A stretch of 5,577 bases of DNA from Desulfurococcales archaeon. Its GTDB lineage: Archaea > Thermoproteota > Thermoprotei_A > Sulfolobales > Desulfurococcaceae. Each line of letters starts with the position of its first letter. Positions within the stretch are counted from its first letter, which is position 1. Positions 1-4,443 of this stretch are shown here, one piece after another. The notes beneath the pieces were generated by a model. The model saw nothing but the letters and a program-made list of their open reading frames with translations. It was not told the DNA's origin and did not search any database. The position numbers and the translations under genes were made by a program. The stretch is taken from NCBI GenBank assembly GCA_027064845.1, contig JAMOPC010000499.1, positions 1 through 5,577 on the forward strand, in the 5' to 3' direction.

Positions 1-57
1 GATAAAATGGTTGATTAAGTAATGGATAATGCTTATTGCTAGTTCTTCATAATTCAT
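1..57 (-). CDS. Start of an unidentified downstream operon gene, cut by the left edge
   Basis: On the minus strand an ATG at 57-55 overlaps the TAA stop of the upstream amidohydrolase-like gene in a TAATG arrangement. The frame is open for all 19 codons to the window edge and reads MNYEELAISIIHYLINHFI. A GTGAT ribosome-binding motif (67-63) lies 5 nt before the ATG. Stop/start overlap plus this motif is the usual picture of translationally coupled genes in archaea. The visible residues suggest an amphipathic helix, but this is too little to assign a family, so no function is proposed. A chance open frame of 19 codons is possible, so the call rests mainly on the overlap and the ribosome-binding site. 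Confidence 0.55.
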   Translation of the reverse strand, partial: MNYEELAISIIHYLINHFI

Positions 58-935
58 TATTGATCACTTAGAATGATTTGAGAGAGATCAGTTCTTGTAA
101 AGACGAGGCTTTCTCCATGGTCGAAGAATATGTCTCCGCCTACGTAGACTTGGTCTGGTGGGTATCCGCGAAGGATTATAGAGTTTATGCTTTTTGCTGG
201 CAAGGTTTTCAACGGGTCTCTTAGATCGTATAGGATTATGTCTGGTTTAGCACCTTTATCAATTATACCATTATCGATTCCGAGAACCTTGTATGGCTTA
301 GTTATTAAGTTCATAAATGTTTCCTCCGTTCCTAATTGGGTCGCTATTAATGATATTGCTGAAAGATTATATGTTGGTAGATCAGATATGTCTAAAAATA
401 AGCACTTATCATTTACTTGGTTTACTCTACAGAATAATTTGTTGAACTCGCCTAATTTCTTGTCCTTATACTTGATTATGTTATCTTCTACGAATAGGTA
501 TTGAATTCCTGGATATGTTTTAATAGTAGTATCCGAAACAATTACACCATTTATGTCAAAGTGTCTTAGTACTTCTGCAACTAGCTCGGAGTATTCATCT
601 ATAATTATGGGTAATGTTATACCGTTGAGGACTAGCTCGTATAGTCCTGCTTGTATGAATTTCTTAATTTCTTCTTTTGTGAAAGTGCTTAAATCATAAT
701 CACTTATCCCCCTGAAGGGATAGTTGGATAATTGAGTGGCTACTGAGAAACCATGTAGAGTAACTGCTTTATATTCATAATCCATTACATATTCTGCTAA
801 CTCGTATTCTGGAGAAGCTTCCGTACCAATATCGATTATTTTCTCGTTATCAAAGAATAGAAATCCCTTGATAATGGTCTTACCTGTCAATATATAAGTA
901 TTATTAATTAATGTTCTATAGCCTTCACTACTCAT
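57..935 (-). CDS. Degenerate amidohydrolase-family protein, probably a non-enzymatic homologue
   Basis: The 292-residue protein keeps the outline of the amidohydrolase superfamily (deaminase/chlorohydrolase branch). An N-terminal beta-strand segment includes IIKGFLFFDNEKIIDIG. A GFSVATQLS...FRGISD stretch (about residues 62-78) aligns with the usual GFVNAHTH...RGxxDD. A C-terminal sandwich segment begins GIIDKGAKPDIILYDLRDP (about 223-241) and continues through VYVGGDIFFD. The metal-binding HxH is replaced by Thr-Gln-Leu, and only three His occur in the whole protein, so the usual barrel metal site cannot form. Length is well below the 400-450 residues typical of the family, so much of the barrel is missing. 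The ATG at 935 is preferred over the in-frame GTG at 947 because that GTG is part of the ribosome-binding site AGGGTG. The frame is intact, so this looks like a maintained pseudoenzyme rather than a decaying gene. Its role is unknown. Confidence 0.75.
   Translation of the reverse strand: MSSEGYRTLINNTYILTGKTIIKGFLFFDNEKIIDIGTEASPEYELAEYVMDYEYKAVTLHGFSVATQLSNYPFRGISDYDLSTFTKEEIKKFIQAGLYELVLNGITLPIIIDEYSELVAEVLRHFDINGVIVSDTTIKTYPGIQYLFVEDNIIKYKDKKLGEFNKLFCRVNQVNDKCLFLDISDLPTYNLSAISLIATQLGTEETFMNLITKPYKVLGIDNGIIDKGAKPDIILYDLRDPLKTLPAKSINSIILRGYPPDQVYVGGDIFFDHGESLVFTRTDLSQIILSDQ
63..67 (-). promoter_or_regulatory. Ribosome-binding site inside the end of the preceding gene
   Basis: The minus strand reads GTGAT at 67-63, complementary to the archaeal 16S 3' end (ATCACCTCC), with 5 nt to the ATG at 57. 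It lies in the last codons of the upstream gene, which fits coupled translation. Confidence 0.4.
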
Positions 936-944
936 GGATATATA

Positions 945-950
945 CACCCT
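945..950 (-). promoter_or_regulatory. Ribosome-binding site that decides the amidohydrolase-like start
   Basis: The minus strand reads AGGGTG at 950-945, nine nt before the ATG at 935. The GTG inside it could be mistaken for a start codon at 947, but nothing resembling a ribosome-binding site precedes that GTG. Confidence 0.55.
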
Positions 951-974
951 TGAGAATAAGTTGCCAGTATTCTG

Positions 975-984
975 TTAAATAGTT
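975..984 (-). promoter_or_regulatory. Candidate TATA box for the amidohydrolase-like gene
   Basis: The minus strand reads ACTATTTAAC here. About 26 nt downstream would be a start site near 953, giving a leader of about 18 nt containing the ribosome-binding site. It sits immediately beyond the D box of the predicted sRNA. Placement is by spacing only. Confidence 0.4.
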
Positions 985-1046
985 TTCAGATAAAGGAATT
1001 TTCATCATCGCAGTTGCTCTGGCCGGGGAGTACTCTTCATCGATAT
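984..1046 (-). ncRNA. Predicted double-guide C/D box sRNA targeting 16S rRNA
   Basis: Read 5' to 3' on the minus strand the elements are: C-like box UCGAUGA (1043-1037), 15-nt guide AGAGTACTCCCCGGC (1036-1022), D'-like box CAGA (1021-1018), 9-nt spacer, perfect C' box AUGAUGA (1008-1002), 12-nt guide AAATTCCTTTAT (1001-990), perfect D box CUGA (989-986). Both box pairs keep the tandem G·A core of a K-turn. From the archaeal 16S sequence as I remember it, the first guide pairs over 11 positions with CUGGGGAGUAC (one G·U), and the second over 10 positions with UAAAGGAAUU, two sites about 18 nt apart beside helix 27. Counting five bases from each D box predicts 2'-O-methylation of the third A of UUAAAGG and of the second G of GGGG. 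The segment is a GC-rich island in AT-rich intergenic DNA, as is usual for structured RNAs of hyperthermophiles. The weak points are the degenerate C and D' boxes and the slightly long first guide. Confidence 0.72.
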
Positions 1047-1064
1047 GGGTTTTTTATCTAAACA

Positions 1065-1081
1065 ATTTAATATTTTTAATT
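1065..1081. promoter_or_regulatory. A/T-rich core promoter element, possibly shared by sRNA and AOR gene
   Basis: The plus strand reads ATTTAATATTTTTAATT-like sequence here, and the minus strand AAAAATATTAAA. On the minus strand its centre lies about 26 nt before the predicted sRNA 5' end (near 1047). On the plus strand the same spacing puts a start near 1100, a leader of about 33 nt for the tungstoenzyme gene. Assignment is by composition and spacing only. Confidence 0.4.
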
Positions 1082-1121
1082 TGGATAGTATTGTATGTAG
1101 CTAGTACTAACCATTCTTACT

Positions 1122-1126
1122 GGGTG
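1122..1126 (+). promoter_or_regulatory. Ribosome-binding site of the AOR-family gene
   Basis: GGGTG lies 6 nt before the ATG at 1133 and supports that start over the out-of-frame ATG at 1137. Confidence 0.55.
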
Positions 1127-1132
1127 TAGTAC

Positions 1133-2959
1133 ATGTATGGTTGGTGGGGTAAGGTTTTAAGAATAGACTTGTCTCGTAGAAAAATAGTTGTTCAACAATT
1201 AGATCCCAGTATATACGTGAACTATATTGGTGGGCGTGGATTAGCTGTAAAGCTCTTGTGGGACGAGCTTGTTCCAGGGATTGATCCATTGTCTCCATAT
1301 AATAAGCTAATAATTGCAGGAGGTCCTCTAAGTGGATTACCTTTGCCTAGTAGTGGAAAACTTGTTGTTGCCTCCAAGAGCCCCCTCACACTAGGTTATG
1401 GGGATGGTAATATAGGGACTATGGCTAGTGTTCATTTGAAAAAAGCAGGGTATGATGCAATAGTTATTGAGGGTGCTGCGAAGAAACCAGTTTATATCTA
1501 TATAGAGAACGATAAGGTCGAGATAAGAGACGCTGAAGACCTATGGGGTAGAGATACTTTCTCAACAGAAGATAAGCTTGTAAGAGAACATGGTAAAAAT
1601 GTAGGCATTTTAGAAATAGGTCCTGCAGGAGAGCATTTGGTTAGATACGCTACTATAGTCTCAATGAAAGGACGAAGTGGTGGTAGGCCAGGTATCGGAG
1701 CTGTTATGGGCTCAAAAAAGATTAAGGCCATCGTTATTAAGGGTTCTCTCGAGCCTCCATTAGCTGATAAGAATAAGCTCAGAGAACTAAGTGAGGAATC
1801 TTACAAAGAAATACTGAGTAAGGAAAACTATGATTTCTGGATAAGACAAGGGACAATGGCTACTATAGTATGGAGTAATGAAAACAGTGTTTTGCCAACT
1901 ATGAACTTCAGGGAAGGAGTGTGGGAATACTTTGAAACTATAAGTGGTGACTTAATGGAGAAACTCAAAGTGGAGAGAAGGGGTTGTCCATACTGTAATA
2001 TGCAATGTGGAAACGTCATAATAGATGACATGGGTGAGAAGAGCGAGCTAGACTATGAAAACGTAGCGATGCTGGGAAGCAATATATTACTCCCAGACTT
2101 GAGGAAAGTTGCTGAGTTAAACAAGCTAGCAGATAAACTAGGTATAGATACCATATCCTTAGGAAACAGTCTTGGATTCATAATGGAGGCTTCTGAAAAA
2201 GGCTTGATCAGGGAAAAAGTAGAATGGGGTGATTATAAAGAGGTCAGAGAACTTGTTAAAGATACAGCATATAGACGCGGACTAGGCGCATTCATAGCAG
2301 AAGGAGTATGGAGAATGTCACTCTCACTAGGAAAAGAAGCAATGGAGTTCGCGATCCATGTTAAGGGATTAGAAGTATCAGCATATAATTGTCACGCTGC
2401 CCCTGGAATGGCATTAGCCTTCGGAACATCCCCCATAGGAGCACATCACAAAGATGCTTGGCTCATAGGCCTCGAGGTAAAAATGGATAGGTTTGCTTAC
2501 AATAGAGAGAAAGTAGAGAAGCTAGTATTTCTCCAAAGAGTAAGAGGCGGAATGTTTGAATCACTTACAACTTGTAGACTACCATGGGTAGAACTGGGAC
2601 TAAACCTTGACTATTATCCAAGAATGCTTACTGCAGCTACAGGCATTGAGTGGAATATGGATAAAATATTCGAGGTAGCAGACAGGATATACACGCTAAT
2701 ACGTAGCTTCTGGATAAGAGAATATCAGGGATGGAGCAGGGAAATGGATTACCCACCGATCAGGTGGTTTAAACATCCATTAACTAAGGGACCATTTGCT
2801 GGAAAGAAACTTGACATATCAAAGTATAATGTAATGCTAGATATGTACTATGAAATGAGGGGATGGGATAAGAACGGCGTACCTACTAAAGAAACTTTGA
2901 AAAAACTTGGCTTAGAATACGTAATCTCTGTTCTCGAGAAAATAGTAGAACTAAGATAA
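1133..2959 (+). CDS. aor: Aldehyde:ferredoxin oxidoreductase-family tungsten enzyme
   Basis: A cytoplasmic tungstopterin/[4Fe-4S] enzyme of 608 residues, the usual length for AOR (about 605). The family oxidises aldehydes to carboxylic acids and passes two electrons to ferredoxin. The N-terminal domain (about 1-205) starts with the typical MYGWWGK and contains GGRG (33-36), GDGNIG (90-95) and GRSGGRPGIGAVMGSKK (from about 180), which shape the bis-pterin pocket. Cluster ligands are Cys285, Cys288 and Cys292 (CPYCNMQC) plus Cys481 (TTCRLPW). Glu309 (DYE), DTIS from 339, and His438/His439 (GAHHKDA) lie where active-site and pterin-binding residues are expected. The usual YDPR is replaced by YNCH at 418-421, which suggests a branch separate from the characterised Pyrococcus enzymes. 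The substrate (general aldehyde, formaldehyde, glyceraldehyde-3-phosphate or other) cannot be told from the sequence, so the symbol marks the family only. All cofactor ligands are present, so it should be active. Confidence 0.95.
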   Translation: MYGWWGKVLRIDLSRRKIVVQQLDPSIYVNYIGGRGLAVKLLWDELVPGIDPLSPYNKLIIAGGPLSGLPLPSSGKLVVASKSPLTLGYGDGNIGTMASVHLKKAGYDAIVIEGAAKKPVYIYIENDKVEIRDAEDLWGRDTFSTEDKLVREHGKNVGILEIGPAGEHLVRYATIVSMKGRSGGRPGIGAVMGSKKIKAIVIKGSLEPPLADKNKLRELSEESYKEILSKENYDFWIRQGTMATIVWSNENSVLPTMNFREGVWEYFETISGDLMEKLKVERRGCPYCNMQCGNVIIDDMGEKSELDYENVAMLGSNILLPDLRKVAELNKLADKLGIDTISLGNSLGFIMEASEKGLIREKVEWGDYKEVRELVKDTAYRRGLGAFIAEGVWRMSLSLGKEAMEFAIHVKGLEVSAYNCHAAPGMALAFGTSPIGAHHKDAWLIGLEVKMDRFAYNREKVEKLVFLQRVRGGMFESLTTCRLPWVELGLNLDYYPRMLTAATGIEWNMDKIFEVADRIYTLIRSFWIREYQGWSREMDYPPIRWFKHPLTKGPFAGKKLDISKYNVMLDMYYEMRGWDKNGVPTKETLKKLGLEYVISVLEKIVELR

Positions 2960-2975
2960 ACTCGATTAATCTAAA

Positions 2976-2990
2976 CTATTTTTAAATTCC
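2976..2990 (+). promoter_or_regulatory. Candidate TATA box for ribK
   Basis: CTATTTTTAAATTCC in the 3' flank of the AOR-family gene resembles an archaeal TATA element. It would start transcription near 3009 and leave a leader of about 45 nt. It could equally be a T-rich terminator for the upstream gene, so separate transcription of ribK is only suggested. Confidence 0.3.
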
Positions 2991-3040
2991 TTAAACACAT
3001 GCTTTTCTTCATGAAAGAATAAACGCTAGAAACTATATAC

Positions 3041-3046
3041 AAGGTG
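3041..3046 (+). promoter_or_regulatory. Ribosome-binding site that decides the ribK start
   Basis: AAGGTG lies 9 nt before the in-frame TTG at 3056. The GTG at 3044-3046 is itself in frame but forms the core of this motif, and nothing similar precedes it, so TTG is the more likely start. Confidence 0.45.
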
Positions 3047-3055
3047 CTTTACAGG

Positions 3056-3439
3056 TTGAATATCGAAAAAATAAGGCTTAGAGGAAAAGTAGTTTCGGGA
3101 CTCGGAGTTGGTAGAAAATATGTTGAACTATATCGCCAAATGATCAATAAATATTTAGGAATAGATCCTTTTCCTGGTACACTAAACATCGACGTAGGTC
3201 ATGATGTATCGGAAGTGTTAGCAAAAACTACATCGAAACTAATTCCTCCACCCTTTCCCGGATATGGTGCGGTAATTGCTTACAAAGGATATATTGAAGA
3301 CATAGAAGTATATGTAATAAAACCATGTATAACGAGCCATGGATGGAACATTCTAGAAATAATATCCGAGAAAAACCTCAGAAAACAACTAAAGCTAAAA
3401 GATGGCGATGAAATAGAAATTGTCATAGTCCCATTATAG
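3056..3439 (+). CDS. ribK: CTP-dependent riboflavin kinase, archaeal type
   Basis: This 127-residue protein (131 if translation begins at GTG 3044) matches the archaeal RibK (DUF120) family, which uses CTP rather than ATP to phosphorylate riboflavin to FMN. It is cytoplasmic and unrelated to bacterial RibF. Visible family features are KVVSGLGVGRKYV near residues 11-23 (glycine-rich nucleotide-binding loop), GTLN at 41-44, whose Thr and Asn bind the metal and CTP in the Methanocaldococcus enzyme, and a C-terminal WNILEIISEKNLR...LKLKDGDEIEI segment. Length agrees with the stand-alone form (about 130 residues), without the N-terminal helix-turn-helix domain found in some relatives. It follows the AOR-family gene in the same direction. 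The gap is 96 nt (84 if GTG is used), so co-transcription is possible but not required. The TTG start is chosen from the AAGGTG motif. Confidence 0.9.
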   Translation: MNIEKIRLRGKVVSGLGVGRKYVELYRQMINKYLGIDPFPGTLNIDVGHDVSEVLAKTTSKLIPPPFPGYGAVIAYKGYIEDIEVYVIKPCITSHGWNILEIISEKNLRKQLKLKDGDEIEIVIVPL

Positions 3440-3776
3440 CAAAATGCATTTCTGCACAAACTATTTTGAACTCATTAATCTGATAATCATACTAAAATGC
3501 ATGTAATAATAAGATATTAAACTAAATTTACAATTATACACATATGGTTTAGAAAGATCACGATTACTCGGTATACTTAGTAATTGACAATGTTTCTTTA
3601 ATATCTACAGAATACACTGGAAATAGTATCTAAGGAAAAAAGTGAGTTCTTTAATTTAGAAAAATTTAGAAAACGGTAAACATGTAGAAGTTGTTGAAGT
3701 TAAATGATTTCTTCGTTAAGGATCCCATACTTATAAAAGATTTTGCCTTAAAATTAGGAATCAAGGCTATTAATTT
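3440..3776. other. Intergenic region of 337 bases without a recognised gene
   Basis: The stretch is very AT-rich and broken by stops in all frames. It contains two copies of AAAATGCAT (3441-3449 and 3494-3502) and, near its right end, the TATA box for dut. No C/D box pair, tRNA-like fold or GC-rich island was found. The first 200 bases look featureless. Confidence 0.6.
3730..3739 (+). promoter_or_regulatory. TATA box of dut
   Basis: CTTATAAAAG is close to the archaeal TATA consensus. The expected start site is near 3761, which gives a leader of about 16 nt with only a weak AAGG motif (3763-3766) ten nt before the ATG. Confidence 0.6.
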
Positions 3777-4262
3777 ATGGGGGATGAACAATTGATTATT
3801 AGGCCTGAGGATCTTATTCGATTACTAGGCTTAAATGATGAAAAAATGGATTGTGCAGGTGTTAAGTTAACTCTGCACAGTATATATATGCTTGAAGAAC
3901 CGGGTGAGCTCAGTATTGATGCTAGGAAAATTCCTAGGTATCGTGAGCTCGTATGTACAACTAAGTGCATGGTTCCGATGGGAGTGTATATTGTAAGATA
4001 CAATGAGTACATCAAGATTCCGAACGGGTATGTAGGGTTAGCTATTCCTAGATCGTCTCTTCTCAGAATGGGTGTAACTATACATTCGGCTGTATGGGAT
4101 CCAGGTTATGAGGGACAGGGAATAGGTTTAATGATAGTATTTAATCCTCATGGAGTGATCTTATCTAAGGGGGTGCAGATAGCTCAGCTTGTATATTTTA
4201 AAATGACTGGGGAAACACGAAAGATATACAATGGTGTATATAAGGGAGAAAAAGCGAATTAA
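3777..4262 (+). CDS. dut: Deoxyuridine triphosphatase (archaeal dCTP deaminase-like family)
   Basis: This 161-residue protein should hydrolyse dUTP to dUMP and pyrophosphate, keeping uracil out of DNA and supplying dUMP for thymidylate. Family motifs appear in order: PRSSLLRMGV (phosphate binding, about residues 90-99), AVWDPGYEGQG (deoxyribose and uracil pocket, about 105-115), NPHG...KGVQIAQLVYFKM, and a C-terminal YNGVYKGE that may close over the substrate. The Glu of the VLEFFN motif needed for dCTP deamination is absent (MIVFN here), so dUTPase is favoured over dCTP deaminase. Motif I reads GVKLTLHS, with Lys where relatives usually have Asp (GVDL), an unusual change that could affect activity. 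The start is the first ATG after a good TATA box. The gene ends directly against the tRNA on the opposite strand. Confidence 0.85.
   Translation: MGDEQLIIRPEDLIRLLGLNDEKMDCAGVKLTLHSIYMLEEPGELSIDARKIPRYRELVCTTKCMVPMGVYIVRYNEYIKIPNGYVGLAIPRSSLLRMGVTIHSAVWDPGYEGQGIGLMIVFNPHGVILSKGVQIAQLVYFKMTGETRKIYNGVYKGEKAN
4249..4253 (-). terminator. T-run that may end the tRNA transcript
   Basis: The minus strand reads TTTTT ten nt beyond the CCA end of tRNA-Gly, inside the antisense of the last dut codons. Short T-runs terminate archaeal RNA polymerase. Function here is inferred from position. Confidence 0.35.
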
Positions 4263-4365
4263 TGGTGCGGCGGCCGGGATTTGAACCCGGGATCTCCGGC
4301 GTTCTGCGCGTACAACGAACCCGCGTGGCAGGCCGGCGTCCTAGTCCAGGCTAGACGACCGCCGC
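4263..4365 (-). tRNA. tRNA-Gly (anticodon GCC) with a 24-nt intron and encoded CCA
   Basis: The gene folds as a complete cloverleaf on the minus strand. The acceptor stem GCGGCGG (4365-4359) pairs with CCGCCGC (4273-4267), followed by discriminator A and genomic CCA (4265-4263). The D arm is 4356-4338. The anticodon stem CCGGC (4336-4332) pairs with GCCGG (4300-4296). The T arm is CCGGG-TTCAAAT-CCCGG (4290-4274). The anticodon is GCC at 4329-4327, reading glycine codons GGC and GGU. With the intron removed the loop is the normal seven bases CTGCCAC and the mature tRNA has 76 nt before CCA. Position 9 is C, which is uncommon. The high GC content against AT-rich surroundings is expected for a hyperthermophile. 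Confidence 0.95.
4302..4325 (-). other. Archaeal tRNA intron with canonical bulge-helix-bulge
   Basis: The intron lies at the canonical site between nucleotides 37 and 38. The processing motif is complete: anticodon stem CCGGC/GCCGG, a 4-bp central helix CTGC (positions 32-35) with GCAG in the intron, 3-nt bulges CAC and AAC, and an inner helix GCG/CGC. Cutting each bulge between its second and third base (CA^C and AA^C) releases exactly 24 nt and restores a standard loop. The substrate would be the tRNA splicing endonuclease. Confidence 0.9.
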
Positions 4366-4382
4366 ATTTTCTAGTCAGTATC

Positions 4383-4394
4383 TAATATAATTGA
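4383..4394 (-). promoter_or_regulatory. TATA box of the tRNA gene
   Basis: The minus strand reads CAATTATATTA-like sequence centred 22-25 nt before the mature tRNA 5' end. That places transcription start at or very near the first tRNA base, as is common for crenarchaeal tRNA genes. Confidence 0.5.
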
Positions 4395-4427
4395 TTTAGG
4401 GGTTTTATGGTTTTTCTATAACAAACT

Positions 4428-4432
4428 AAAAA
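4428..4432 (-). terminator. T-run after the CBS-domain gene
   Basis: The minus strand has TTTTT twelve nt past the TAA at 4444, in a CTTTTTAG context, consistent with a simple archaeal terminator before the tRNA promoter. The evidence is positional only. Confidence 0.35.
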
Positions 4433-4443
4433 GATTAAGAGGT

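Noticed and set aside
1..22. End of a plus-strand gene (IKWLIK then TAA at 20-22)
   Set aside because: Only six codons are visible, and the minus-strand frame has a coupled start and a ribosome-binding site.
187..504. Plus-strand open frame opposite the amidohydrolase-like gene
   Set aside because: It is antisense to a better supported gene, matches no family I recognise and has no ribosome-binding site.
991..1033. Fragment or pseudogene of 16S rRNA between the divergent genes
   Set aside because: The two 16S-like segments are short, in swapped order and separated by C/D-type boxes, so guide sequences explain them better.
1498..2031. Two minus-strand open frames within the AOR-family gene
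   Set aside because: They are shadows of a strongly conserved coding sequence and have no start signals of their own.
3441..3502. Repeated AAAATGCAT as a possible operator or repeat family
   Set aside because: Two 9-base copies in AT-rich DNA are expected by chance, and they are not placed near a promoter.
3691..3795. Plus-strand frame from TTG 3691 ending at TGA 3793-3795, overlapping the start of dut
   Set aside because: It has no ribosome-binding site, starts right after an in-frame TAG, contains the dut TATA box and would overlap dut. Its protein-like look is likely due to AT-rich composition.
3777..4262. dCTP deaminase instead of dUTPase
   Set aside because: The catalytic Glu of the deaminase VLEFFN motif is missing, and the GYEG and C-terminal YNGVYKGE pattern fits archaeal dUTPase.
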